The notes: generated by a model not told the origin, from the letters alone. Numbered from the stretch's first letter, positions 33,361-41,940 are shown. The stretch: DNA of 49,400 nt from Elusimicrobiota bacterium (GCA_030696455.1 JAUYSH010000147.1:1-49400), one strand, 5' to 3'. Made by a program: numbers and translations.

Positions 33361-34866
33361 GTGAACGGACCCGCCGTCGAGAAACTCGAAGAAATCCGCC
33401 GCAGCCTGGCCATCCTGGAAAGCGTCGTCTCCGATCCGGGGCTCATCCGCGACCTGAGCGAGGACGAGCGCATCCGCCTCATGAAGGCCGCGGGCAAGCT
33501 CGCCCGCCCGACCCGGCTGCAGCGTTCCCGCATCTCCCGTCTCGAGCGCCAGGAGGCCAAGCTCGCCGCCGTCGAGGCGGACCGCGCCGCCCGCGCCGCC
33601 TCCGGCATCCGCACCGCCCGCCTGGCCCCCGTCTTCACCGCCCCGCTGCCGGCCCTGCCGGCTCCCGAGGCCCCCGAGCGGCACCTCTCGCGCCCCCAGG
33701 GCTGCTACTGCTGCAAGCAGGACTTCACCAAGCTTCACCACTTCTACGACAACATGTGCCCGGACTGCGCCGAGTTCAATTACGCGAAGCGCTTCCAGAC
33801 CGCCGACCTGAACGGCCGCACCGCCTACATCACCGGCGCGCGCCTGAAGATCGGCTACCAGGCGGCTCTCAAGATGCTCCGCGCCGGCGCCCGCGTGATC
33901 GTCTCGACCCGCTTCCCGCATGACGGCGCCAAGCGCTTCGCCGCCGAGGAGGACTTCAAGGACTGGGGCCACCGCGTGAAGGTGTACGGGCTCGACCTGC
34001 GCCATTCGCCCAGCGTGGAGATCTTCTGCCGCTACCTGAGCCAGACCGAGGACCGCCTCGACGCCTTGCTCAACAACGCCGCGCAGACCGTGCGGCGCCC
34101 CGTGGGTTTTTACGAGCATCTTCTCCCGTATGAATCCCTGTCCTGGTCCGGCTTGTCGCAAGCGGAGAAGAATGTCCTCGCCGGACACTACGAAGCCACG
34201 GCCGCGTTGCCCGCCGAGAACGCATTGGTCGCGCTCGACGGAGGAGGGATCGGCATCGGGCTCAAGAGTTCCGCGGCCTTGTCCCAGGTCCGCATGGTCT
34301 ACGATGACAAGATCACCGGAAAAGACATTTTCCCGTCGGGGAAATATGACGCCGACCTCCAGCAGGTCGACCTGCGCACGATGAACACCTGGCGCATGAC
34401 CTTGGCCGAGGTGCCCACGCCCGAGCTGCTCGAGGTCATCCTCATCAACTCGGTGGCCCCGTTCATCCTCGCCTCGAAGCTCAAGCCCCTGATGCTGCGC
34501 CACAAGACCGGCGACAAGCACATCATCAACGTGACCGCGATGGAGGGCATCTTCTCGCGCGGCACCAAGACCGACAAGCACCCGCACACGAACATGGCCA
34601 AGGCCGCGCTCAACATGATGACCCTGACGAGCGCGCGGGACTACGTCAACGACGGCATCTGGATGAACGCGGTCGACACCGGCTGGGTCACCGACGAGGA
34701 TCCCGTCGTGCACTCCCTGCGCAAGCAGGCCGTCCACGACTTCCAGCCCCCGCTCGACGTCGTCGACGGCGCGGCCCGCATCCTCGACCCGTGGTTCGTC
34801 GGCCTCAACACCGGCGAGCACGTCTCCGGCAAGTTCCTCAAGGACTACAAGCAAGCCAACTGGTAA
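33361..34866 (+). CDS. Zinc-ribbon-containing short-chain dehydrogenase/reductase
   Basis: In this 501-residue protein a helical N-terminal part (1-85) and a proline-rich linker precede a zinc-ribbon-like motif (GCYCCKQDF...MCPDCAEFN, about 114-140). A Rossmann SDR domain begins at NGRTAYITGARLKIGYQAA. The cofactor loop is TGARLKIG instead of TGxxxGxG. NNAAQTVRR is present. Where the catalytic YxxxK belongs, the sequence is HPHTNMAKAAL, so threonine replaces tyrosine. An extra segment of about 90 residues (around 265-350) is inserted before the active-site region. It may be a family with altered chemistry. The substrate is unknown. Confidence 0.8.
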   Translation: MNGPAVEKLEEIRRSLAILESVVSDPGLIRDLSEDERIRLMKAAGKLARPTRLQRSRISRLERQEAKLAAVEADRAARAASGIRTARLAPVFTAPLPALPAPEAPERHLSRPQGCYCCKQDFTKLHHFYDNMCPDCAEFNYAKRFQTADLNGRTAYITGARLKIGYQAALKMLRAGARVIVSTRFPHDGAKRFAAEEDFKDWGHRVKVYGLDLRHSPSVEIFCRYLSQTEDRLDALLNNAAQTVRRPVGFYEHLLPYESLSWSGLSQAEKNVLAGHYEATAALPAENALVALDGGGIGIGLKSSAALSQVRMVYDDKITGKDIFPSGKYDADLQQVDLRTMNTWRMTLAEVPTPELLEVILINSVAPFILASKLKPLMLRHKTGDKHIINVTAMEGIFSRGTKTDKHPHTNMAKAALNMMTLTSARDYVNDGIWMNAVDTGWVTDEDPVVHSLRKQAVHDFQPPLDVVDGAARILDPWFVGLNTGEHVSGKFLKDYKQANW

Positions 34867-34907
34867 CAACGCAACAACCCGGGGTCAGACCCCGTTGTTG
34901 CGTTGTT
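34865..34907. terminator. Large terminator-like hairpin after the SDR gene
   Basis: A 14-bp arm AACAACGCAACAAC (34865-34878) pairs with 34894-34907. Inside it GGGGT pairs with ACCCC around a CAG loop, with a two-C bulge on the left. It begins at the SDR stop codon. There is no clean T run, but the right arm is T-rich. The GGGGTCAGACCCC core resembles cores I recall from REP-type elements elsewhere. Confidence 0.6.
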
Positions 34908-34939
34908 GTATGGAACTTGTGTTGCAACTCTTATAAGGG

Positions 34940-37315
34940 ATGATCCGAGTCATTTGGCTTGCGGCCGCGCTCGCCGTCCTTCCCGCCCGGCCTTCATTCG
35001 CCGCGCTCTGGCCCGAGCTCTCCGCTTTGCCTGCGGAGCAGGGGGGCGGGGAAGACGACGCGGCCGTCATCGTCGGCATCGAGCGCTACCCCTTCGTCGC
35101 CCCCGTGCCGGGCGCCGCGCGGAACGCCGAGGACTGGCACCTTTATCTCACCAAGACGCGCAGGGTCCCCGTAGGGCAGGTCAAGCTCCTGCGCGACAGC
35201 GAGGCGTCCTTGGAGGACATGAGGGACGCCGCCACCTGGGCGGCCGGGGCCGTGAAGCCGGGAGGCACGCTCTGGTTCGTCTTCATCGGCCACGGCGCGC
35301 CGCATAAGGACGGCCAGGACGGCGTGCTCATCGGCGTCGACGCGCAGCAGCGCGCCGAGAGCCTCTACAACCGCAGCCTGCGCCGCTCCGAGCTCATGAC
35401 GATCCTGGGCAAAGGCAAGCAGGAGAACGCGGTGGTCGTGCTCGACGCCTGCTTCAGCGGCCGCACCGCCGAGGGCAAGGAGCTCGTGAAGGGGCTTCAG
35501 CCGCTCATCACGCTCGCCGCCGCGGGGTCCTGGCCGAAGGCCGCCGTGTTCACCGCCGCCCGCTCCGACCAGTTCGCCGGTCCGCTGCCGGGAGCCGCGC
35601 GCCCCGCCTTCTCCTACCTCATGCTCGGCGCCTTGCGCGGCTGGGCGGACGCGGACAAGGATGGGACGGTGACCTCCCAGGAGGCGCTGACCTACACCCA
35701 GGACTCACTCGAGGCCCTCCTCAAGGACCGCCGCCAGACGCCGGAGCTCCTGGGCGTGCTGCCGGGGAGCTTGTCGCGGGGCGCGCGCGAGGCGGGCCCG
35801 GACGTGGGCTCGATCGTGCGCGCGGTGCGCCCCAAGGACCCCAGCGAGCTCGCTTTCGGCGGAGCCGCGAGCATGACGGCGCCCGTCGTGAACCTCGCGG
35901 TCGCCGAGGGTAGCTTCAAGGACGCCGACATCGCCGTCGAACGCCTGCTCGAGGAGGCGATGCTGCGTGAGAAGGACGCGGCCTTCCTGCCGGTGGAAAA
36001 GATGCAGGCCTGGTGCCTGCTCGGCGGCGTCCCCGCCGAGGACGCCCACCCCTATCTCTCCCAGGCCATCGGGGCCTGCGGCGCTTGGATGGACTTCGTC
36101 GAAAAGTCCCACGAGCAGGAGCTCAACCTCCTCTCCGATTACGCGGCGCTCTCCGGCTATCTCAGCCTGCGCCTGAAGACTCCGGAGCAGAAGGCGGCGG
36201 CGGTCGCGGCTTTTCTGGCGGCTTACGAGCCGCTCAAGGACCACTCGGCGGTGGCCGCCGTGCTCAAGGCGCGCGAGGCGCTGGCGGCCGGCCAGCCGGT
36301 CGCGCTGCCGCAGATGGATGAACAAGGTCCGCCGGCGCGGCCGAGGAAGGCCGAGGTGCCCGAGGCGATCAAGGACCTCGCCTTCGCGCCGAACAGCGGC
36401 TACGAGAGCCAAATGGACATGTGCCAGCGCCACGGCGGCTCGTACTGCGACACTTTCTTCAGCGCCGTCTACAACCAATTCATGACCGACGAAGGCTACC
36501 GCCGGCGCGAAGTGGCCGTGGGCCTGCTCGTCTGCCTGGGGGGCACCAACGCCTCCCTCGACGCATGCTCGAAGGCCGGCATCCAATACGACGTCGCGGG
36601 CTTCCCGAAGAGCGAGGCGGCGGCGGCGCTCGCCTTCACGCACGGCTGCCTCGTGTTGAGGGACCACAACTCCTGCGTAGCGGCGGTGAAGGCGTCCGTG
36701 AAGGCGGCGAACCAGGGCCGTCTCGGGCCGTACCTGCGCGAGGCGGCCTGCCTGCGCGGCAGCGCCCCGTACTGCGGCTTCGCGGGGAAGTCCCATGTGC
36801 AGACGGAAGCCGCTCTGGCCGACCTGCGCCGCGCCAAGCTCCTTTTCGCGAAAGGCTGCCGGCAGAAAGACGAGTACTCATGTTCGGAGCTCTCTTCGCT
36901 CAAGCCCCAGCTCTCCGCTGCCGAGAAGGCGGAGGCCGAGAAGCGCGCGACGCAGCGCGAGCGCCCATCCACTCCCGTCTCGCGCGCCGCCCTCGAGGCC
37001 GCCTGCGAGAAGAACGCGGAGTGCCGCGGCCTCAAGGCGGGCTGCGCGCGCGACGCCAAGCTCTGCAACGCCTACGCGTCGTGCTGGTCGGACCCGTCGT
37101 GCGGCATGAAGCAGGATCCGGCCTTCGCGGCGCAGCTGTTCAAGAGAGCATGCGACGCCGGGTACGCGCTGGGTTGCGCGAACCTCGCGTTCTCCTACCT
37201 CGGCGGCTTCGGGGTCCCAAAGGACGAGAAGCGCCACGAGGCCTTGCGCGAGCGCGCCTGCGAGCTCGGCGATACCGGCGCTTGCTCTGAGATCGCTAAC
37301 CAGGGGAAGCGATGA
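34940..37315 (+). CDS. Secreted caspase-like (C14) protein with cysteine-rich Sel1-type C-terminus
   Basis: In this 791-residue protein, after a signal peptide (cleavage near SFA/ALW), a caspase fold spans about residues 40-250. The catalytic histidine is in FIGHGAP (H118) and the cysteine in LDACFSG (C171). DADKDGTVTSQEAL (about 235-250) looks like an EF-hand-type calcium loop. The C-terminal 290 residues hold many paired cysteines and at least one clear Sel1/Hcp-like repeat (ACDAGYALGCANLAFSYL). It is a likely periplasmic or secreted protease or scaffold. The Sel1 part may bind partners. The stop overlaps the next start (ATGA). TATAAG just before the ATG is too close to serve it as a -10 box. 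Confidence 0.85.
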   Translation: MIRVIWLAAALAVLPARPSFAALWPELSALPAEQGGGEDDAAVIVGIERYPFVAPVPGAARNAEDWHLYLTKTRRVPVGQVKLLRDSEASLEDMRDAATWAAGAVKPGGTLWFVFIGHGAPHKDGQDGVLIGVDAQQRAESLYNRSLRRSELMTILGKGKQENAVVVLDACFSGRTAEGKELVKGLQPLITLAAAGSWPKAAVFTAARSDQFAGPLPGAARPAFSYLMLGALRGWADADKDGTVTSQEALTYTQDSLEALLKDRRQTPELLGVLPGSLSRGAREAGPDVGSIVRAVRPKDPSELAFGGAASMTAPVVNLAVAEGSFKDADIAVERLLEEAMLREKDAAFLPVEKMQAWCLLGGVPAEDAHPYLSQAIGACGAWMDFVEKSHEQELNLLSDYAALSGYLSLRLKTPEQKAAAVAAFLAAYEPLKDHSAVAAVLKAREALAAGQPVALPQMDEQGPPARPRKAEVPEAIKDLAFAPNSGYESQMDMCQRHGGSYCDTFFSAVYNQFMTDEGYRRREVAVGLLVCLGGTNASLDACSKAGIQYDVAGFPKSEAAAALAFTHGCLVLRDHNSCVAAVKASVKAANQGRLGPYLREAACLRGSAPYCGFAGKSHVQTEAALADLRRAKLLFAKGCRQKDEYSCSELSSLKPQLSAAEKAEAEKRATQRERPSTPVSRAALEAACEKNAECRGLKAGCARDAKLCNAYASCWSDPSCGMKQDPAFAAQLFKRACDAGYALGCANLAFSYLGGFGVPKDEKRHEALRERACELGDTGACSEIANQGKR

Positions 37316-38424
37316 ACGGGCTTTTTTGGCTGGCGGCGGCGCTCGCGGCCGGCCTCGGGACCGCACACGCCGAGGGCTTCCTCGTCTTCGACGGGACCGT
37401 CACCAACTACGCGCCCGACGCGCAGGGCAAGCTCGCCGTCGTCGGCACGCTGAGGTCCGGCGACATCGACGACTTCTTCGCCGCGCACGGGCGCGTCTAT
37501 CATCTCGAGAAGCTGCTCGGCCGCGCCATCGAGCTCAAGCCCGACCTCACCCCGCTGCGCGAGGCGTCCGTGAAGAGCAAGACGGGCATCCCCGAGTGGA
37601 TCGGCGCCTGGGATAAGGGCGTCCTCGTCTTCTGCGACAACGCCGTGGTCTACCTTGACCGGGAGTTGAAGGAGGCCGGCCGCACGGCTCTCGAGCCGCG
37701 CAAGTCCGGGGACATCACTCCGGTCCTGCAGCCCACGGTCTTCGCGGCCCTCGACGGCGCCGGCTATCTCCTGGTCAACACCAACCAGGTCTTCGTGCTG
37801 CCTCTGGGCAAGCCCGGGAAGGGCCCGCTGCGACCGGAGGTCACCGTCGACTACGAGCAGAGGCTCGTCGGCCTCTGGGTCGACCCGAAGGAGCGCACGC
37901 TGAACCTGCTGGCGACGACCCGTGACGAGAAGCCGCCCCGCGTCGTCAAGCAGCAACGGGTGCTTGCCTACGGGCTCTCCGCGCTCGACAAGGCCCCACG
38001 CTCGGCCGTCGTGCACGAGGAGGTCGAGGTCCACGAGCCGCAACGCCTCCGACCGAAGGACGAGGACGACGGGCAGGGCCGCGAGGAAGAGCGCATGCCG
38101 CCTTACCGCAAGGAGATTTCCTCGGGCACCTACATCGGCATCCGCAGCCATACCACGCCCGCCTACGCCGAGACTTTCGCCGAGGGCGGCGAAGGGCTGC
38201 GCGCGCGCCGCATCTCTCGTCTGGGAACTCTCGGGCTCCTCGAACCTGCGGAGTTCCACCGTGACTTCGAGGGCAGCGAGCCCTGGCTCGAGGAAGGGGG
38301 GCGCCGGCTGTACATCGAGTCCGACATGACCGAGCGCGTCGTGCGGCTGCAACCCGCCCGCTACGGCGCTCTGGTGATGCAGCCCGGCCTGCGCCGGCAC
38401 TACTTTAAGACGCTAGCCTACTAG
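37312..38424 (+). CDS. Secreted protein of unknown function
   Basis: This 370-residue protein has a signal peptide (cleavage near TAHA/EGF). It has repeated short strands of beta-propeller character (GVLVFCDNAVVYLD, GYLLVNTNQVFVLPL) and a charged loop (RPKDEDDGQGREEER). I do not recognise a family. Its translation is coupled to the caspase-like gene by an ATGA overlap, so the two products probably act together in the periplasm. Confidence 0.7.
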   Translation: MNGLFWLAAALAAGLGTAHAEGFLVFDGTVTNYAPDAQGKLAVVGTLRSGDIDDFFAAHGRVYHLEKLLGRAIELKPDLTPLREASVKSKTGIPEWIGAWDKGVLVFCDNAVVYLDRELKEAGRTALEPRKSGDITPVLQPTVFAALDGAGYLLVNTNQVFVLPLGKPGKGPLRPEVTVDYEQRLVGLWVDPKERTLNLLATTRDEKPPRVVKQQRVLAYGLSALDKAPRSAVVHEEVEVHEPQRLRPKDEDDGQGREEERMPPYRKEISSGTYIGIRSHTTPAYAETFAEGGEGLRARRISRLGTLGLLEPAEFHRDFEGSEPWLEEGGRRLYIESDMTERVVRLQPARYGALVMQPGLRRHYFKTLAY

Positions 38425-38436
38425 ACCTGCTTGCGG

Positions 38437-38480
38437 CCCTTGTCAGAGTAATGTATTAAGATACATTACTCTGACAAGGG
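38437..38480. promoter_or_regulatory. 20-bp perfect inverted repeat immediately upstream of the XRE gene
   Basis: The arms 38437-38456 (CCCTTGTCAGAGTAATGTAT) and 38461-38480 are exact reverse complements around TAAG, and the repeat ends one base before the ATG at 38482. It contains a possible -35 TTGTCA (38440-38445) and -10 TACATT (38462-38467), 16 bp apart. It is markedly AT-rich for this genome. It is probably the operator-promoter of the regulator, which would then repress itself. As RNA it would also form a strong hairpin. Confidence 0.7.
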
Positions 38481-38481
38481 C

Positions 38482-38862
38482 ATGCCCAGGCTCTCCCGCG
38501 GCTCCGTCGTCCAGCTCCAAGCGATCAACGAACTGATCCGCTATGTCGAGCGCGCCCCGAAGGCGGCGGCTCATCCGGCGGGATTCTATTTGCGCGCGCT
38601 ACGAGGAAAGCTGAGGATGAGCCAGGCGCAGCTCTCGCGCAGGAGCGGAGTCGATCAGGCGCAGATCGCGCGCATCGAGCTGGGCAAGGTCGAGGCGGAG
38701 CTAAAGACCCTGCGGAAGCTGTTCGGCGCCCTTTTCTGCGACCTGCTGGTGATCCCGAAGCCGCGCCAGCACCTCGGGGACGCTCTCGCGGACCGCAACG
38801 CGGAATGGGAGAGGCCGCCGCACGGGCACACCAGCCTTTGGGCGGAACGCGAGCCTAGGTAA
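38482..38862 (+). CDS. XRE-family helix-turn-helix regulator
   Basis: This 126-residue protein has a helix-turn-helix at about residues 50-85 (LRMSQAQLSRRSGVDQAQIARIELGK), followed by LKTLRKLFGALFCDLLVIPKP. This recalls the mobile mystery protein A type of XRE protein, often found with a Fic partner. No such partner follows here, because the next gene is convergent and overlaps by 8 bp. A solitary regulator behind its own large palindrome suggests autoregulation. It could be an orphan antitoxin-like gene. Confidence 0.8.
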   Translation: MPRLSRGSVVQLQAINELIRYVERAPKAAAHPAGFYLRALRGKLRMSQAQLSRRSGVDQAQIARIELGKVEAELKTLRKLFGALFCDLLVIPKPRQHLGDALADRNAEWERPPHGHTSLWAEREPR

Positions 38863-40060
38863 GGCGCTTCCCGGCGGAGCGGTCGATCAGGATCGAGACC
38901 ATCATGTCGCTGAGCACGTTGACGACCGAGCGCGCCCGCGCGAGTATCCAGTCCACGGTCAGAAGCAGCGGCAGCAGCTCGACGGGCAGGCCCACCGTGG
39001 CGAGCACGAGCGAGAGGGAGATGAAGCCCGCCTCGGGCACGCCGGCGATGCCCATCGCGGCGACGAGGCAGGAGAACGCGGCCGAGAGCTGCTGACCCAA
39101 GGTCAGGTCCAGGCCGTGGGCCTGGGCGATGAAAAGAACGGCCATCGCCTCGTAGAGGATGATGCCGTCGTTGTTGAGGTTGGTGCCCACGCAGGCGCCC
39201 AGGGTCGAGGAGGACTTTGACACCCCGAGGCGGTCGAGCGCGCGCAAGGTGATCGGCAAGGTGGCGAGGCTCGAGTTGGCGCCGGCGGCGTAGACCACGG
39301 GCTCGCGCGCCTCGCGCCAGAAGCGCGACAACGGCAGGCGCACGTAGAGGACGAGCCAGGTCTGATAGACGAGCAGCGGATGCAGGATCAGCCCGACCAG
39401 GCCCACCGCGACGTAAGCCGCGAGGCCCTTGATCGGGGCCAGGCCGAACTTGCCGATCGAGCTCGCGACCACGCCGAACACCGCCAGCGGCACCGCCTGG
39501 ATGATCCAGGAGAGCAGGATCTCCATCGCGCGGCGCATGGTCGCGACACCCTTCTCGACGCTCTCCACGTCCTCGCCCTTGTTCTTGAGCGCCCGCAGCG
39601 CCAGGCCGAAGGCCAGGGACAGCACGACAAGGGGGAAGATCGCGTTGTCGGCGAGCGGCTGGACCAGGCTCGGGGGGACGAAGTTCTCGAGGAAGGCGGC
39701 CAGCCCGAGCTTGCGGCTCGCCGCGGCCGCGAGCGCGTCGCCGTCGGCCCCGCTCGCCGCCGCGAGGTGCAGGCCGGGCTTGAGCACGTTCGAGAGCAGC
39801 AGCCCGAGCGCCAGGGCGAGCAGGGCGTTGACGGTGCAGAAGAAGGTCATGCGCGCGCCGTCCTTGGCGTTGACCTCGGTGGTCAGGACGGCCCCGATGA
39901 TGGTGAACACGAGCAGCGGCGCGGCGGCGAGCTTGATCGCCTGGATGACGAGCTTGCCGATCTCGCCCAGGATGGCGGCGTCGGCGCCGAGGTAGAGCCC
40001 GACGGGCAGGCCCGCGATCAGGCCCATGATGATCCGGCCAGTCAAGCCGTATTTGAGCAT
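38855..40060 (-). CDS. Dicarboxylate/amino acid:cation symporter (DAACS family)
   Basis: This transporter of about 400 residues has eight hydrophobic segments. The family motifs are LAAAPLLVFTIIGAVL, the serine-rich hairpin AAGANSSLATLPITL, the GTNLNNDGIILYEAM substrate region and AGVPEAGFISLSLVLA. It imports C4-dicarboxylates or glutamate/aspartate with sodium or protons. Three ATGs are possible (40072, 40069, 40060). I chose 40060 because TATGAT lies 7 nt before it, but the choice changes only four residues. The frame is open to 40186, which would cover the divergent promoter. Confidence 0.92.
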   Translation of the reverse strand: MLKYGLTGRIIMGLIAGLPVGLYLGADAAILGEIGKLVIQAIKLAAAPLLVFTIIGAVLTTEVNAKDGARMTFFCTVNALLALALGLLLSNVLKPGLHLAAASGADGDALAAAASRKLGLAAFLENFVPPSLVQPLADNAIFPLVVLSLAFGLALRALKNKGEDVESVEKGVATMRRAMEILLSWIIQAVPLAVFGVVASSIGKFGLAPIKGLAAYVAVGLVGLILHPLLVYQTWLVLYVRLPLSRFWREAREPVVYAAGANSSLATLPITLRALDRLGVSKSSSTLGACVGTNLNNDGIILYEAMAVLFIAQAHGLDLTLGQQLSAAFSCLVAAMGIAGVPEAGFISLSLVLATVGLPVELLPLLLTVDWILARARSVVNVLSDMMVSILIDRSAGKRLT

Positions 40061-40067
40061 GCGGGCC

Positions 40068-40101
40068 ATCATAGCAACTGAAAATAGTGAAATGGTAATA
40101 T
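40068..40101. promoter_or_regulatory. AT-rich divergent promoter region (symporter / small Lys-rich protein)
   Basis: On the minus strand TATGAT (40073-40068) is 7 nt before the symporter ATG at 40060. On the plus strand TAATAT (40096-40101) is 8 nt before the ATG at 40110. The segment is AT-rich compared with its surroundings, and neither gene shows a ribosome-binding site. Confidence 0.45.
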
Positions 40102-40109
40102 CTCCTATC

Positions 40110-40454
40110 ATGGTTAAAAAGACCGTCGTCTCCAAGAAAGCCGCCGCGAAAACGCCCGCCAAAAAGGCCGGGCTCAAGGTCGTCATCGATTATCCCGCCG
40201 CCCACGAGATCATCCTCCCGGGCCATTACGCGATCCGCCTCACCGCCGCCGGCGCCGACCAGGCGCAGGTGCGGTTCGACGGCGACGAGTGGTCCGACTG
40301 CCGCGAATCGTTCGGCCATTTCTGGTACGACTGGGCCCCGCAGTCCGGGCGCGTGCGCATCGAGGTCCGCGCGCGCGCCGGCAAGGGACGCTGGACGCCG
40401 GCGGTCGCGCTCGATACCGTCATCAAGCCCAACGAGGTCAGCCTCGTCGCGTAG
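40110..40454 (+). CDS. Small protein of unknown function with Lys-rich N-terminus
   Basis: This 114-residue protein has a lysine/alanine-rich tail (VKKTVVSKKAAAKTPAKKAG) followed by a compact beta domain with GHYAIRLTAAG, VRFDGDEWSDCRE and FWYDWAPQSGRVRIEVRARAG. The beta part looks like a carbohydrate-binding or Ig-like module and has no signal peptide. The start at 40110 is supported by an upstream TAATAT box. The function is unknown. It is followed 4 nt later by a secreted protein gene. Confidence 0.65.
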   Translation: MVKKTVVSKKAAAKTPAKKAGLKVVIDYPAAHEIILPGHYAIRLTAAGADQAQVRFDGDEWSDCRESFGHFWYDWAPQSGRVRIEVRARAGKGRWTPAVALDTVIKPNEVSLVA

Positions 40455-40458
40455 CGGG

Positions 40459-41070
40459 ATGCCGCTGCTCTTCCTCCTGTCTTCGCTCATCGCGTCCCCG
40501 GTTTTCGCCAAGGCCATGCCCGTGGAGCTGGGCCGGGAGTTCCGGCTGAAGAAGGGGGAGGTCGCCGCCATCGAGGGCGATCGGGCGACTCTGCGGATCG
40601 TCAGGTTCATCAACTCGCCCTGCCCGAAGGGAGCGCGCTGCGTCTGGAGCGGCCAGGCGGTGATCACCGAGCTCACCGTGGACGGCAAGGTCGTCCCCGA
40701 GGACGCCAAGACCCGGCCCTACGACGTCCTGGTCAAGGACAGCGACTTTAAGACCTTCGCCGTCTTGGTCGTCGATGAGCCGGAGGCGGCGTGCCGCAGG
40801 CCTAAGGCCGGCCACCTCGGGGAGTGCCTGCGCGGCCTCGCCCGCCGCCGGAGCGACCCCGCCCTGTGCAGCAAGATCGACGACGAGCGCACGCGCGGCT
40901 TCTGCCTCGAGGACCTGGCCGAGGAGCTCAAGCGGGACGACCTTTGCGAGGGCGTCGCGAACCCGACCCAGCATTGCCTCTATCTGAAGGCGAAAAAGGC
41001 GGGCGACCGCAAGCTGTGCGAAGGCATCGTGACCTTCGGCGCGCGCGAACGCTGCCTCAAGGAGCTGTGA
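40459..41070 (+). CDS. Secreted cysteine-containing protein of unknown function
   Basis: This 203-residue protein has a signal peptide (cleavage near VFA/KAM). A beta domain holds SPCPKGARCVWSGQAVI, a CPxGxxCxWxG motif seen in various small secreted or lipoprotein domains of unknown role. The C-terminal half is cysteine-rich and helical (four C-x-x/L pairs such as LCSKIDDERTRGFC). It probably forms disulfides in the periplasm. Its 3' end overlaps the convergent gene by 14 bp. Confidence 0.7.
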   Translation: MPLLFLLSSLIASPVFAKAMPVELGREFRLKKGEVAAIEGDRATLRIVRFINSPCPKGARCVWSGQAVITELTVDGKVVPEDAKTRPYDVLVKDSDFKTFAVLVVDEPEAACRRPKAGHLGECLRGLARRRSDPALCSKIDDERTRGFCLEDLAEELKRDDLCEGVANPTQHCLYLKAKKAGDRKLCEGIVTFGARERCLKEL

Positions 41071-41932
41071 GGGCGGGGACTCCGCCGAAGGTCGCGCCGT
41101 AGCAGAAATACGCCCGGTTGGGCAGCTTCCAGAGGGTCTTCCAGTCCTTCTGCATCATCTCCTCGTCGTCGTAGAAATCGGGGAGGGTATAGGCCCGGGT
41201 GTGGTTCTTCACGCCGTAGTCGAGCGCCGACATGATCATGAATTTGCTGTAGTGCGCGAACTCCGGGTCGCAGACGTGCGTGAACATCTCGTACTGGTGC
41301 GGCAGCGCGCCCCCGATATAGACGCCGATGAGGCGGTCCTTCACGAAGAACGAGATCGGCATCGCCAGCGGGCTCGACGCGAAGAAAGATCGAAAGCCCT
41401 CGGAAAAATCGAGCAGCCAGCTGTCAGCGCCGAACGTGCCGCGGCTCCAGCCGAGGTACTCGTCCCAGCGCAACATGTCGATTTGCCCCGGCCGCACGGT
41501 CACTTCCGCGGAGCACGTCTCATGGTAGGCGCGCAACGGCTTGAACCGCTTGGTCTTCAGCGCCTTGGAGAGATGGGTGAGGACATCCTCCTCGAGCCAG
41601 TGATGGTAGGGCAGGCCTGCCTTGAGCGTGCCCCCGGGCACCTCCGTCTCGGCGCTGAAATTCGAGCCGGGGATGAGCTTATCGACGAAGGAAAGGTCCC
41701 GAGGGAGCCCGAACACCGAGTGGGACGGCGCCACCAGCCAATGCATCACCTCGCGGTCGAAGTAGGTGAGGAACTTGCCGTCCACGCAGAACATCTGGGG
41801 CACGGTGCCGATGAAATGACGGACGAACTCGGGATGGAAGGCCATGGCGTGGCCGCTGAGCCCGCGCAGGTCGTCGACCGACTCGACGCGCTTGTACTCC
41901 TTGGGGAGGGGATCCGTGTCCGTGGGGATCAT
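41057..41932 (-). CDS. Protein of unknown function, possibly GNAT-like
   Basis: This cytosolic protein of about 291 residues is rich in aromatic residues. The C-terminal half (ISFFVKDRLIGVYIGG, then CDPEFAHYSKFMIMSALDYG) has the strand-helix feel of an acetyltransferase-like fold, as in proteins that act on lipids or peptidoglycan. I cannot name a family with confidence. I placed the start at 41932 (MIPTDTDPLP): TACAAT lies 8 nt upstream, and the longer frame would overlap that box. Confidence 0.6.
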   Translation of the reverse strand: MIPTDTDPLPKEYKRVESVDDLRGLSGHAMAFHPEFVRHFIGTVPQMFCVDGKFLTYFDREVMHWLVAPSHSVFGLPRDLSFVDKLIPGSNFSAETEVPGGTLKAGLPYHHWLEEDVLTHLSKALKTKRFKPLRAYHETCSAEVTVRPGQIDMLRWDEYLGWSRGTFGADSWLLDFSEGFRSFFASSPLAMPISFFVKDRLIGVYIGGALPHQYEMFTHVCDPEFAHYSKFMIMSALDYGVKNHTRAYTLPDFYDDEEMMQKDWKTLWKLPNRAYFCYGATFGGVPALTAP

Positions 41933-41940
41933 GCTCGTAT

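Noticed and set aside
34932-34937. TATAAG as the -10 box of the caspase-like gene
   Set aside because: It lies only 2 nt before the ATG, so transcription would begin inside the coding region. No suitable later start codon exists in that stretch.
38482-38862. Toxin-antitoxin pair
   Set aside because: Only a regulator-like gene is present. The next gene is convergent and encodes a symporter, so no toxin partner is visible.
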